Shown here: in pieces, positions 9,901 to 24,400 of the stretch
Position numbering within the stretch: the stretch's first letter is position 1
Layout: each line of letters begins with the position of its first letter
Assembly (NCBI RefSeq): GCF_021018805.1
Contig: NC_086254.1
Coordinates: 3,645,001 to 3,709,000 of the forward strand
Direction of reading: 5' to 3'
From: Prinia subflava
Lineage: Eukaryota > Chordata > Aves > Passeriformes > Cisticolidae
Length of the DNA: 64,000 nt
The notes under the pieces: model-generated
Databases searched by the model: none
Told to the model about the DNA's origin: nothing
What the model saw: only the letters and a program-made list of their open reading frames with translations
Made by a program: the position numbers and the translations under genes

Positions 9901-12900
9901 GCGTGTGGTGCGTCCTCACTCTTCTGAAAGGTGCAGATTTCAGGGTTGATGCTGGGACATGGCAGGATTCTGTGGCTGCTTACAGCAGCTGCTGCTGTGA
10001 GAGGAGGGCCACGAGGTGAAATTGGTGACTGGCTCTAAGCCTTAGGACAAATATTCAGGCATATTATGGCTTTAATTTACTTACTGCAGCCAAATTCTTT
10101 CGTGTGATTTACACTGCAAGTGTTCAGGGCCAGGCTGGACAAGGCTTGGAGCAATCTGGTCTAGTGGAAGTTGTCCCTTCAGGCCCATGGGGTTGGGAGT
10201 AAGATGAGCTTTGAGGTCCCTTCCAACCCAGGCCATTCTGTGATTCTGTGATTTGTATTTACAGAGCCATTCAGACTGAGTGTGAAGTTCCTGACCTGCC
10301 TCTTTGACCATGTTTTTCAGTCTCCACAGGGATTTAAGTTTGCTGCAGAAATGGAGGGGTATATAGATACATTTCTGAGTGGCTGCGATGACCCAGAAAG
10401 GCAACTGGCTGTGATGGTGGGCTTCTCTACCCTCACCAATCAAGGGAAGCCAGTGCTGTTGAGTGGTTCCAAGGTAGTCAGACACCTGCAGGCAGAGGCC
10501 TTGCAAAAATACATCTGCTGGCTCAAAGACATGTTCCTCAGGCCAGACTTGGACTGTTGTTTAGACTTCTCAAGTAACCGGCAGAAACAGAACCGGGAAA
10601 ACGCAGACATGTGAGTACATTGCACCTTCCTCTCAATGTTTGCTGGTTCCCTTGCCATGAGCTGACAGTTGGTTATTTCTTTTGCCTTTAGAAAGGTTAG
10701 CCCCAGCATCTGACTACTTTGCTGGGATAAAATTAAATTCTGCAAATTCTGCAAGCATATTGAGAACCAGCCAGCCTGCTCAAAGCAGAGTGGATCACCA
10801 AAAGAGCCTTTTCTCCTCTTTTTCTAGCCCTGACAATTGCTTTGGAGAATATGTCCTGTGGTTTCCTCTTTCACTACAGCCTCTCAGGTCTTTGTAGGAA
10901 TTGTGCCTCTCTTTTATCTGTGCATTAGACATGCTGGCATTCAGGCCAGGTTATATGTTACCTGGCACCTATAAACCTCCCTCTGCTGACTGCTGCAATT
11001 CTTGAAGTGCTTTTTGCTCATCTGCAGACTCTCAGTGTGGTAAACAGATTGCCTTTAGCATAGTAAAAAGTAAACTTGAGAAGATTATATCTCTTCTCTT
11101 GTACCTGTTGCTTTGTTACTACATATGCCAATTTTAATGTTTAAAGCCTCTGAACATCTGAAAGTCACTTCTTGATGCAGTGGATTGTGCAGTGTGTATT
11201 TATGTTGGGTTAGTGTTCAAAGTGCTGATCGTGCCCACCTTCTTATTCAAAGAGCACCACAGAAGACTGCTCGATTGAGGAAATGGATCATGCACCGACT
11301 GGTTAACATCACTGAAAGTGCCACGAGAAAAGAAGAGAGCTTTGTGATGGACATTGCCAGGTGAGACATGTAAAGACACATGTGCTTGGGATAATTCTGT
11401 GTAGCTCAATAACAGTATTCCAGATAAGCTGTCCTCATGACACTAGCATTTCCACTAGTAGTGGAAATGCTCAATAATAAATCATTTAGGAGACCAGGTT
11501 TTGTTTTCAAAATAGCTTCTGCATTATTGGACTAACCTGTGTCATAAGTAGTTGGCACTTAAAATCACATTAGTCCCATTTCTCTTCAATACAGTTTCCA
11601 TTCCTCCTTGCCTAAACTGCTTGAAGATAGTATTTTTAAAATCAGGTCTTAATAAGTACTTACTTAAAGTAAATACTTAAAGTGTCTTGGAGAGTATGAT
11701 GGCCTTAGTATTGTGTTTTGTGGCCTTAAGTGTTGGTGCTTCACTTTTGTGAAGTCCTGAGCATCTTCTTCTCTTCTTTAGCCTGTGTATCTTGAGAAAA
11801 CAGTCTCACTGTCAATAGTGGCTTCTTGCAGTGCTTGGACTCCATTAACATGGAGCTGTTTGGCTTGCATGCATGAGCTGATTTTGCTTTGTTGTGACCA
11901 ATCTGGGTTTTCATTTTTATCCTATTTCTGTCTGTTCTAGGTTTTGCTTCTTCCATGCTTTCTTTGTTGCTAAGAAGAAGAAGAATTCTGAGATAGCTGA
12001 GGCCAGTGTCCTTCCATCAGAGCCCCTAAATGAACGGGATCATATGGAGATAGAAAACTACTTCTTTGGGTAAGGATTTGATTGCATGCTTTAAGCTGGA
12101 AAATTTCTCTTTTTTCCTGAGGATAAGATCAGCTTGTGAACAGTGGGGCAAGAAGTTTGGAATGGTAGGCTGCTGTTGGAGCATTTATTTGACTCCAGCA
12201 CTAGGAAATGGCTTTTTTTAAGGAGATGGATTTTTCAAAGATCCATGTTTTGTCCACATCAAATCTGATGTGTATATGTGAGATGATATGGCAGGTGTGG
12301 AGCTGAGCTCATACTCTTTTTTCCCATAACATTTCCATTGCCTCTGTTGCAGGCTGGAAGGGGAAGGAGCCAAGAGGGAGGTGCTGGGGTTATGCTGGTG
12401 GTTGTTGGCTTTCTGTCCACTCTGTGTGAGAGGTGCTGGTGGATCCACAGCCCTCCCTGTACTCAGGAAGACAGAGTTGGCAATGGATGTATTTAGAAGG
12501 TTGCCAAACCTCAGTAGAAGGAAAGTAGAGGACAAGATGGGACACAGAGCGAGGAACAACTGAGATTAGCAGTGTCCTTGAGAGCACCAGATGGCTTGGG
12601 GCCACCAAGATAACGAGCTCTACACTGCTGTCTTGGCTACGTGTGTGGGTTGAAAGCTGGGCACTGTCAGTTTGGGCTGCAGTGAGAGTGCTTTGCTGGT
12701 GGGTGTTATTTTGGAAAGTGGGAGCAGGCCATTTGGTTCCTGTGACAGTAACATGGTGGCTCTTTCTCTGCAGGTTACTCCAAACATTAAACACCATGCC
12801 TGTTTTGGGGGATGCAGCAGAGGCTGCAGCCTTGAGAGGGAAGCACGTCCATGGTGTGACTGCAGATGGGAAGCTGTGGATCTTCCTCCTTGTTGAGTAT

Positions 12901-15414
12901 GCCAGCAAGCTGCTCTCCAGTGAGCACGTCAAAGCTGTGAAACCTTTTACCAAGGAACAGAGGGATATCTGGGAGAGGTGAGATGCTTGGGAAACTGGAT
13001 GCTGGGTTGTTGAAGTGAGGAAGGTGGGAAAGCCCTGGTCTTGGTTTCTGCTTAGGGCAGTAAAAGAGATGTTGTCTTCTCTTTGCTTCCTGCTGTTCTT
13101 GTTGCTGTAGCACAGCCATTTCACAGACAGTGGTAGTTATTTTTCTTCCCTTTGAGTATCCTCACCTATGGCTGGTTTTCAGAGTGTCTTTCTGTTTTTT
13201 TTCACTCCATTCCTTTCTTCCTCTTCCTTCTATGTGTTAACTATGTGGTAGCTGTGTCCTTTTCTATTTTTGCTCATAGTCCTTCTCCCAAACATGATTG
13301 CAACAGTCATCTTTTCTCTTAATAATGCCTGTACAAACTTCTCAATGACTCTTTTCTGGGTTTGATTCCCCATAAAGGTCTAGCCTTGGCTGTGGTATTA
13401 GGGATGTAGTCTGTGCACAAGTGCAGTTTTTTTATTACCCACATTCAATGAGATACTAATATTGGGTTAAGATTGTGTGCTAAAAGAGCATCCAATGCCA
13501 GTAAATGAAATGTTAAGTATGCAAAACAGTACTATAGTTTTGATCACGTTTTTAGTCTGGTCATATGAGAATTTGCTGTGGTAGTTGTGAAAAACTCAGA
13601 GAGGTTTCTTTCTTCAGAACACTTCAGGCTGTGAAGAATCTGCAGAAGAAGGAATACAAATCAGACACTGCTAAAGTTGGCGCTTTCCAACAGCTTCTCC
13701 TTTCAATGGCCATTCATCTTTTCAAGGTAAGATCTCTGATTAATATTTCTGTAGTATAAAATAGGCTGATAGCTAGGCTTTCTGAACACCAAGATGGGGA
13801 GTTTCTCTGTTCAGAGATCCAGCCTTTCAGAACCTCTGGCTTCTGAAAATGGGCAACTGGCAGCTAATAAACTGTGATTCTTACACTACATGTAGACGTG
13901 TAGTGGGCAAAGCTTGGCCTGAGCATTAGTTCTGCTCTTGATTTGCTGCTGACTGGAGCAATCTTTACTTAATTTCACGGGTGTTTTTCCTCCAAGAGTT
14001 GTTGTGGTTGATTGTAATATTTGTACCTGTTTAGAGTGGTCCTCAGATTTGGAACATATTCCTTGTGTTGTTGGTAGTGGGGAGTTCTGAGCCTGTTTAC
14101 TGTCTGCTTGTGATCCAACAGAATCAGTCTGAAACAGTGGATGTTCTGAGCGACCTTCTGAACTGCACAGAGAGGGCGTTCAGCAAAGAAGCCAAGAAGA
14201 AGAAGAAGACTGGTGAGTCCTTCCTACACAAAGAAAGGGAGTGGGATTGTTGGTGGTCTGTCAAAGACAGAAGATGGCAGTTCTGCATTAATGAAGCACT
14301 CTGCACTGGTTCTGGCTTGATGCACTTACCCCCAGGAGAATCCCTTCTTCATTCTCCTTCCGTGCCATTTAAGTCTCCTGCTCCAGCTCTCTGTCTGCAC
14401 TGTGGGCTGTGTTCCTGTGTGTCTCAGAAAGGAGAGCTGAGCTCTGTAGCTGCCCTTGTTTGGGTGAGCACTCCAAGGGACTTCATTCTCCTTGAGTCAT
14501 TGTTCTGTGTGGGGCTGTGGCTGGTGCTGAGCTGGAGGTGTGTGCCTGGCAAAGCTGTAGGCTCAAACACCCAGCAGGCATCAAACATGTTTTCTTCTTA
14601 GCTTGAGTTCTGAGCAGACTGAGTTGTCCTCTGTGTACACACAGCCTGTTTGGAGATGGAGGCTGATCCTAGTTTAGGGCCTGTGGGGACTCTAGGTTGG
14701 GACTTGACCAGGAAAAGAACTTGGCTTGATCTTTTGATTTCCTCTCCAGCTGTGGTCTTGTTCTCCTGCAATCTGTGTAAATCAGTTTGAGGGCACTGTG
14801 AAAATAAAAGCTGTAATTCTTTGGTTTGACTGGTTGTAGAGCAGGATTCCCAAACTTTTGGACTAAAGGACGAATTTCAAGTGCCATCATTTTCCATGGG
14901 CTACTGTGACTTGTGATTTCACTGGAAACACTCTAAAATGCATGTACTTTTGCTGACCAGCTGCTAATTGCCTTAATGTGGCCAAGTAGGTGTCATGTGA
15001 CTTGCAGAACTGCTAATCTAAGTAATGATTTAATAAATGGTAGCTTTTATTACCTGGTAAGCCTTTGCAGTGGTCAAAAGACCATTTCAAGCATATTTCT
15101 CCCTATGGTTTCTCCCTCCCAGCCTTCTGTCTCTGTTGCTGAGTGGGTACTTTCAAGTGTCAGCTAGAGTGACAATTTTATTTTTTATTCCTTGGTGAAT
15201 TTTTCTGTAGTTTCTTACTGATATACCAATGCCTCTTCCTGTCATTGTTTGTTCCTGTGCAGACAGCTCGGAGCCAGGATGGGTTGAGGTGATGGTGGAA
15301 ATTCTTCTCTCCCTCCTTGCCCAGCCCAGCCTGCTCCTACGTCGGATTTCCAAGAGTGTGTTTGTCTGGATATGCCCCAGCCTGACCAAGAGGGGCTTGC
15401 AGCTAATCCTGGAT
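3960..15414 (+). CDS. MYBBP1A: MYBBP1A exons 1-15: N-terminal helical-repeat region (residues 1-710)
   Basis: These exons encode the main conserved Pol5 / DNA-polymerase-phi-like region. Residues 1-20 are a Met/Glu-rich leader (MEGMEKTEEMEEMEQ) with no human counterpart that I recall. Exon 1 ends in the FLDFFWDIAKPEQE block; exon 4 carries FGNFFGVMALFQSGRLVK (ends at residue 154); exon 8 carries LHYGEHV; exon 9 carries DDPERQLAVMVGF; exon 11 holds the RFCFFHAFFVAKKKK stretch; exon 15 carries WVEVMVEILLSLLAQPS. Exon 14 ends in a five-lysine run. Known biology: in mammals a p67 fragment from this half is produced and binds MYB. Of the introns here only 2 (4439-5643) and 8 (8450-10320) contain a recognisable CR1 piece; in introns 3-7 and 9-14 I see nothing but ordinary intron sequence. 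Confidence 0.95.
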
Positions 15415-18400
15415 GTAAGTGAGGCACTAACAGGGCCTTGTACTGTTTGCCAATTTTGCTCTAACAGATGTATGTACAAGCATGTATATTTGGGTTTAAT
15501 TTAAAGTCTATTTGATTTAGGAAACGTCTGATGGTGTGTGCTACTGAATTTGAACTGTCGTTTAGAGAGAGTTGGAGCTTTTTTTTTGTTTTTGTGGAGG
15601 AGGAGTTTGGTTTTATTTTACAGGACCCTGAGATCTGCTAACTTTAAGCTGTATTATTTGATAGTTTTAGGTGAAGAAAGTCCTGGGTCAGTTTATATAA
15701 CTGGTAGATTTTATATGTGTGTATAAATGGTAACATTTTTTTTTCTAGAAAGGTGCTTTTTTCCTAGAGGTGCTAAAAATAAGTGACACTAAAAATCTGA
15801 AATGGTCACTAAGAAAGGTGATGCCTACTAAGAAAATATGTGGACTGCAAAGGTGGGCTGTCAGGTACTTTGTGATGAACCTAATACTTCATTTGTAAGA
15901 AACCAAGATGTGTGATGCCACCAGCCTTTTCAGTTTTCTCCACCTTTTTTGTTGCTTACAGAAAGAACTTGGCATGTTAGCAAGCAGAAAATTAATGCCC
16001 TTACTTCAAATTCTGTTACTCATCTGGTTTACTGTGCTGAAATTTGTCCGTTGTGCACAAGAAATGCTTAAAAACAAAACAATGAAAAAACACAAGTCCC
16101 TTTTTTTGTAGGTTTTTGACCCTAACCAAGAGCAAAATGAAGAAAGTGCAGTTGTTGTGATGGAAGAATCGAACAAAAAGACCAAATCTGCACAGGACAC
16201 GGTAATTGTGCCATTGCCAGTGACAAACACTCTTCATTTCCTCAGTGTTTAATGTTTCCCCTGATCTGTTAATAGATCAGCATCATTCCTCTATTTGAGG
16301 AAAACGGCTGTCACTCTATTAAGATTTATTTTAAAGGTTCAGCACACAAATGGCTTGTTGGAAGGGCGTGCTTGGTCTCTTGGCCTGCAGTTGCAGGTGT
16401 GGCTGGTTGAATAGATGCCTCTCTGAGAAGAAATAGCTGCATCCTGAAATGAGCCCAGGCCTCTCCTCTTTGCAGCCACAGACAGAATCGTGGCTGTGAT
16501 GCACAGCCAGCTGGAGTCCAGATCTCACCTTTTTAAGGACTGAAGAGATTCAAGTCATGAAGTGTTACAGCCATCAGCAGAGAGGAGGGTCAGATGGGAG
16601 CTGTTCCTTGGAAGCTTCTCTTTGATACTTATTTAATATGACAGAGAAGTCTTTATTATATTCCACTCTTAGCTCTTGTGGAGACCTGGTTCCCCATTAT
16701 CTGAGGGGTCTGTACTTGGATCTGAGGGCTAGAAGGAAGGCAGTAGGGGAGGGCAGGGTTGAGGTTTTATTTCTGAGCAGTGGCACATCTGAGAATTGAG
16801 TTGGGCTTGTATGGTGGGCTCAGGAGATGAACTTTCCTTCCCTAGGATGAAGAAGGAAGCGAGGACTCCTCGGATGAAGACAACACTGACAGTGGAGATG
16901 AGGAGAATGAAGAAGTTGATGAAAATTTTCGCAGTCAGCTGATGAAAGTTCTCCAAGCAGGGAATGCTTTGGTATGTTTTCACTGCCTACCTGGATACAG
17001 ATACCAGGAGGTTGGGATGTTGAGAGATGATCTAGTAACCCTCATCCTGCCTGAACTCATGCAGTCTCAGCCCTTGCAGCCATCTTTGCATGGCACTTGA
17101 AACAGCTCAGGGTCTCAGGCGAGCTGTGGCAATAAGTCACTTATCCTTTTATTTATTGTTTGTATGTCTTGAGCACTTTGCTTGTTTGATGTAGCCTGAC
17201 ACAGCTTGTGCTCCTGCCTGTAATAAATGAGATTGATGTGAACTAAAGCACTGAGATACTATGTGTTGTAACTCCTCCTGTGAGGAGGAGTGTTCCCTGA
17301 AGGCCACTCTGGAGACTTATCATAGCAGTGATAGAGTTTGGTTTAATGGTTCCAGTAAAGGTTGGCAGACACAGCAACATATGAACCTCTTTGCTGAAGG
17401 AGGAACAGCACAGAGGGAGTCAGGTCAAAACCTCAGCCTCTTTCCTCTCCTGATCCTCTCTACATGTTAGTGCTGTGCAGCCAGATTACCTGATGGGAAA
17501 TACAAATGAGATTTCTCATGGGTCTGAGCGTCTGAGTTCCCTCCCTACAGTATTATTCTGGGTTAGCTCCATCCCTACTTGAGTCTGGTCTTGGCTCTGG
17601 TTCCCTCCCCACTGTCTTCTTGAAGTATATGAGTTGATGTGTTGGGTTTTCTCTTCTAAAAACAAAAGGAAGGAGATAAGAGTGATGAAGAGCTGGATGA
17701 TGAGGCTATGATGGCTCTTGACAAGAACATCTCAGCCCTTTTTGCTGAGCAGCAGAAACGGATCCAGGCGAAGAAAGATGAGAAAGACAGAATGCGGAAA
17801 GAGAAGATCCTGCGGAGGGATTTCAAGACTAAGGTATGAGAGAAGGGTTTGGTGTGAAAACCTCTGGCGTAGTAGCATGTTAATTGAAGTGTATGCATGT
17901 AATGAGCTACCTAACACTAATCAGCTTGGACATTCACATATGTCACAAGCTCCTGGGAGCTGGGACTGGATTGTTCTAGCTTTGTACAGCACCTGGCACA
18001 GCACTGTTGGGTGACTGGGGCTTTGCAGACCTGTTTGAAAATCAGGATTGTGCTGTCAGAAAGTGCACTGTGGTTTCATTTGCTGATCTGAAATGCTTAA
18101 ATTGATAAGATCCTTTCCCACAGCTACCCAAAGATATTTGTCAGGGTTTTTTTTTTTGTAGCTGGACAAGCTTGGTGTTCCTTAATGAGACATGCGTAAA
18201 ATGCTTCAGGTCATTTTGCAACATCAGCTTTTTTTGGCTTGGTATGCCAGTGAAATCGGTGGGATTTTGATAAACCCCTGGTTGGTTGTGACTGCAGTGC
18301 TGAGTTCAGGCCGGCTGGTGTCAGCATGGACCTTCTGGGACATTCCAGCATCCAGGGACAGCTCCAGCACTCCCAGACAGGAATGGGAGTCAGGAGTCAC

Positions 18401-21400
18401 GTTAGCCAAGGCTGAATGGTGAAGTGAGCCAGTGGCTCTGCTGCATTTCCCTTCTGATGCTGTTCTGTAAAAGCTGATTTGATGCTAATACACTCTCTGT
18501 AATTCAAGGGGAGCTTGCAGGGTGAGAGCTGTCAGTCAGTGGTGCTAACAGGGACCTGTGCCAGGTTAGAGTGACTGCAGGTCTGGCCAGGTAACACTGG
18601 TTCTTGTGACTGTTCCTTCTAAAGGGTATCACTGCACAAAATGGAGCTGGAACCAATAGACAACTCCTAATCTTCAGTTTCAAATTTTAATTTTCAGTTT
18701 CCCATGCCCCAACAGGAGAAATGATACCAGAATGTGTATAGATCTGAGCTGTAAATAATTTTCTTCAGCCCCCTCCAGTTGCTCCACAGCCTACTGGTAG
18801 ATGCTCTGGGTAAATTCATCGTTTCCCTGTCTGCCATGCTCCTCACATCAATAACTGTGTTTGCAGGTGTTGGATCTGATTGATGTGTTCCTGATTAAGC
18901 AAGCAGAGAACCCTTTGGTGTTTGATGTCATTGAGCCCCTGCTTCAATTGATTGAACAGTGCATGAGCTCAGACTCTGACAAACAGGAGCTTGACTTCCT
19001 CCAGAAAACAGCTAATATCTTCAAGTAAGTGTCCTAGGACCTCCAGATAATAGACAATGGCTTTTGATAAACAGCTGTGGTATTGACTGAACACCAGGAG
19101 CTGGTCTTTCTGAGGTTGAAGGCAATTGCTGTGCTTAGAGATTGTGTAGGTTAGATTTCCAGCACCACACGCACATACACAGTGCTTAGTCATAACCTGC
19201 AGGAAAGGACTTAGGATCTGGATTTTCTAGGCTGAAGGACTTGAAGTGTCAAACCTGTTTGCAGGTGGAAGCCTCAAGAACAAACACAGGCATGGCAGGT
19301 GTGGAGCCATGTCACTGAATAGCTCCATGGGCCTCTGACCTCTGAGTCAGACCATGCAACAACTCCCAAGGCTTACAGCATTGCTACTGTGGCTGGAACA
19401 AACTCAACAAGTCACTTCTGAGACAGGCAGAGTGCAAATTCTCTGTTCAAGGCCAGAAGTGAGGGATGACACCATCTAGATGGACATAACGCATGGCATG
19501 TCACATGTGTCCTCTGTGCACCACTTCTTGACATCCTCAGCACTCTCTAAAGCATTTTCAGTGCTGCTCTGTCACCTCAGTTGAGAAGCAGCTGTGAAGT
19601 AACAAGGTTTGAGGTAGTCAGTCCCCTTTGTGGGAGCTCGGAAGGAAAGTTGGCTCTGATGCCTCAATTTGTGCTTGAAAGTGAAGAGTGTTAAGTGTCT
19701 TCACCCTTCCTGCCACAGCCATGTGCTGCCCACAGCCAGCATTGTTTGTTATCACTCAGTGTTCTGGTTTTGTTCTCACTCGCCCTGATAAAGGGATAAG
19801 TGTTCCAGGCCATCTGTTCCCCAGAGCTCTCTGTAGGTAATGGCTTTGGATTTGTTTTAATGCCGTGCAGGAACTCGCTGTGCCGCAATAAGCAGTACTG
19901 CAAGAGAGTGGCCCCCCTGCAAGAAGATGTGCATGCTTTAGTGCAGAGACTGGTCACGAAGGCCTGCAAGCACACCGACTCTGCAGTGGCTCTCTACTAC
20001 TTCAGGTGAGTGTTCATAATGAGCATCTCTGCTGATGCTGGGAGATCTGAGCAGGCCTGATGTGTGTGAAGAGCTCTGGGAAGCCAGAGCCTTGCAGAAG
20101 GCTTGATACTATCATCTGTGTCTTATGTAAGGACTAGTCAGTCCTGGCAGTCTGAAGCATTTTCAAACATGTTTTTTGGTGATTGTCTTTTACAGCTTCT
20201 GTGATACAGAAATGGTCTGGTACAGCGTTGCTGCTGCTGGTGGGAAGTGCTTCTTGAGGCTTCCTCTGAGAGTGATGCAGTGTGTGTGATTCAGTGGGGG
20301 ATGAGTGTAATTCCTAGTCACCCTGTGATGATTGTTCTTTAAATGTGTTTACTGCTACATGATAGCACAATGAGGGCAATAGCAATTGAGTCCTGACTGT
20401 ACATACCAATATTTTTTCCTTTGCTGTAGAATACAGGAAAATTAGGATAAGTCAGATATATATTTGTTAGAAAGATGAGTGATCTTGCTGTTCTGTGGTG
20501 TAAACAGGAGTACCATTTACCAGCAGACTCTCTTGTGATATACACCCAGTTTCATGAAGACTTTCATACTCAGTCTGGGGTTTTTCAGCTCAGCAGTGTC
20601 TGCAGTGTTGCAGTGCCATTGGACATTGTTGGCTCTGCAGCACGTGTCCCCATGGCTGTGCAGGAACTGTGGCACTTCTTGCAACATGGGGCAGGCTGTG
20701 TGTGCTGCATGGCTCCCTGACAGCTTCCCAGCAGTGGCAGTCCTCAGTGGAGCAGTGCCCAGTAAATACTGCATTTTCCAAAGGCAATACTGCATTTTCC
20801 AAAAGCACAGAGGTCTGCATGCTCTCCTGATGATACACCCGAGTTCTCCAGCACATGGCAGCTATGGGGCCATGCCTCAGCACTGGCTGAGCTGTGCAGG
20901 CTCAGGAATCCTGGGCAAGGTGCAGAACTCCTCCAGCAGTGCCAATCAAAAGCATGAGCTTGAGGAAACCAGGCTGATAGTGAGGATATCTGACTGTGAT
21001 GGCACATAATGAAATGATTCAGCTTCCTAAGATTTCTTTGTCTTTAGGTGTGGCCAGAGTGGGTTAGACTGAGAGAAGAGACCCTCTCAAATTCTGTAAC
21101 CATCTTTGCTAGAGTAAGCTGCCTGTGCTGCGTGGCCTCTGCCCTTAGGTAGCTTTGCATGGCACTGTGGCAACTGCTGTGTTCTCCCCTTTTCTTTTAC
21201 AGTGCCTCATTATACCTGCTCAAAGTGTTGAAAGGAAACACGTCATCAGCTCTCCCTCCCCCTGAGCCCGAGAATCAGAGTGACAGCAGAGCGAAGCAGG
21301 AGTGCCAGGTAAGACACGAGGCTGCACCTCAGGATGTGCTTTTTGCCAGTAAAGCTGCATTACCTGATTCTGCTGAGTGGGCCTTGCTTGTTCATTGTCA

Positions 21401-24400
21401 CTGGGCCTGCTGCTTGCTGCCTACATGATTTCCATAACACTGAAAAGTTCCCCATTCCTTTCTGGCCCTCACCCTCCTGCCTTTAAGTGTGTACTTGCCT
21501 ATAGGCACAGGGGCTGCCTGTTCAGTGGATCCAGGTTGATGTCCAGAGAAGCCTCATGTGTATTTGTGCTGTTCTCCTCCCTGATTTGGAGGTTTTTCCA
21601 TTAAACTCCTGGCAGTCACTCTTGAGGTTTTTTCCAGAGGGTGCTGAGGAGCAGGAAGACACAGAACAGTGGTGGATGAGAGTAAACTCCTATTCCCCTG
21701 AGGTTTGGGCTAGGGTAAAGAGTGTGTAGAGAAGTCCTGATTTTGGTGGCAGTTGTTTGGAGGGAGACTTCATCTGGCTGTGCTGCAGGTGTCCTTTACT
21801 ACCAGGCCCTTAGTCTGATCCCCTTTCACCTACTGTCTCTGCTGCATTTCACAGGTCTCAGGGTATGGTGACCCTTTATCCTGGGCACCCCACTGCAGTC
21901 ACCTCCACTAGAAACTGAGCAAGGAGTGTCTCAGTCTCACCAGCTGACCCTGACCTTGTCTCTGAACCCCTCAAACTGAGCACAGGAATTAGTGCCTTAA
22001 TCTTGCTGACACCTTGTGGGGTAGGAAAATGAACAGAGCCCCCTCATGGAAATTACACACACTGAGGTATTACTGGAGGCTGAAAAGACAGCCCATGTTT
22101 CTAGGGCTTAGTGAGAGGCAGAGAGTGTTAATCCAAGCAGCTCCTGTGCAGTGCTGAGCCTTTTGTGAAAGAAGAACAACATGGGAGGTCTGGGGGAAAT
22201 ATAAACAACATGCTTGACTTGGAGGCTAGAGTGAGGCATGCTTCCAGCATCCCTGTGCAGTTTGACAGGGAAATCTCTTATTCCAGTGGGAGCAGAGCTC
22301 TGGTCCTGACCAGGCAGGGACAGAGGCAGCACTGACACGAGCTGTCACTTTGAGGGAGGTGACAGCTTGGTTCATGTGATGCTGCTGATGCTGACACTGT
22401 GTTGAGGCCAAGGGAGGTTTTGCAGTGGGGAACCAGAGAGAGGTGTGGTGTGTTTCCATGAGCTGTGCTTTGTGAGCATAATTTGGAGCTTTTTGATAAG
22501 CATGAAAGTGGAACTAGAGCAGACACTAGGATGCAGCCAAATTTACAGAAAAACTATAGAAGAATTTTTTTAAGTAAATATATGCATGGAAGGAGAAATC
22601 AATTATTTCCCCTGCAGACATGTGTGTCAAATAAGTGCTAAGTAGAGACACTCAACTAGAAAAACTGAAGTCATATTTCAAGACCCATCTTCCTTGTTCC
22701 ACTTTAGCCTCTGTTCAGCTGTAGTAGCACTGGGAGTTTGACCTGAGAATGGGACACCATGTTAACTTGGCTTTAGACTTCCATGGGCCTGTGGAAAAAT
22801 TCCTTGGGCAGAGGTTCACTACTGTGAAGATTACAGCTTTTCCTTCTGGCCCCTAATTTTTCACTCTTCCCAAAGAGCAGTACTTCTCTGGCAATATGAG
22901 AACAGTCAGGAACATGGGGATGCAGTGCTCCACGCTTGGCTCTTCAATAACTCCTGTTTGTTTAATCCATGTTGCCTGTCTGTGTGTGTGTCTGGGATCC
23001 TTGTTCCCCACCAGAGGGGGATATTGGAGCATGGACACATTTTGGGATTGCTGGATCCCTGATCAGTGCTAGGCCTTGTCTGCTGAGTACCCGGGAGTCC
23101 TGGACGTAGGTGCTAAGTGTATGTGGATACAGATATGTGCATACACTAAAATCTACAGATACAAGTAGTTCCTCAGCTGAGAACACCCTGTGCACAGCCC
23201 AGCTACTGCACCGTGGGCTTGCAGTGCTCTGTGAGCCTCCTGTACTAGACACAAACCTAGAGCACAGCCCCCACACTGTGTGGAGTGTGTGTAGTCCTTC
23301 TAGAAAGCTGTGCTGCCCTTCAGTGACAAGGTCATAAGGCTGTCAGTGCCTGGGACAGCATATTTGAGCCCCACTTGGCTGTTTCTTCATGGTTCTGTGT
23401 CATATCTCAAGCATAACTAGTTGTTGGGAAAACCTCTTAGAACTGATGAAAGTTAATTTATTCATAGTTAGTGATTCATTCTTGTGTTTCACTGGAAATG
23501 CTTTTGTTCTGTTTTTTTTTCCTACAGCTTTTGAACCCAGGTTGTTTGAATGTGAAGCGGGTGGCTGTTATCTATCAGCAGGCACTGACCCAGTTCCTCA
23601 GTAAAAGGAACAGTCCCCTTACATGCTCCATGTTCCACGATCTCTTCAAACGCTTCCCAGTAAGTGCTGCTGCCTCTGTGCTGTGTTGTCTTCTGCTGGC
23701 TCCAAAGAATGATTATAATTCTGGGGAAAGCAGGGAGAGAAACTTTCCTGCTTTACTGCAGACTTTTGAAATTGCTGTGCAATTTCCTTGGATTTTCACC
23801 TGCTCAGGCTTTTAAACTCAGACTCAATTTTTATGGCAACATTGCAGGAGGCTGGGATCTTATTTATGGGTTGGACTGGGATACTGCATGGAGAAAGCAG
23901 CTGAACAGCAGGCTGCTCTTTAAAACAGCCTGAGAAGCTCTAATTTCTCACCAGTATTCAAGACAACGTGGATGAGCAAGGCAGAACAGTCATCTTGTTT
24001 GAACAACCCAATGTAGCTCCTGTCCAGCTCTGCTCCAGCTGCATCCTCAGTTTCTCAGTTTTCTTCCAAGAAGACTGAGCAGTGTAAATTCTAATTGGAA
24101 TCTAATCTTCAAGCCTGATATTCAGATAGTGCAAGTGTCTGAAATGTTTGAGGTATTTCCTGCAAGCTTGACCTATGCCTGGGGCTGGTCTCCTCTATGA
24201 GGACAGCCAGTTTTTAACAAACAGGCCATGGGCCTGAATGTCATACAGTTCTTCAGGGGCTTTAAGTTAGAGCAAGCTAGAGACAGCTGCCAGAAGCCCT
24301 TTCTCAAAACCTTTTAGAATTGATGCCTGACGTGAGGGTGGGAGGAGATGTAGGTTTGTGTAAGGAGGAGGATGCTTTCAGACTCTGAGGACTCCATCCA

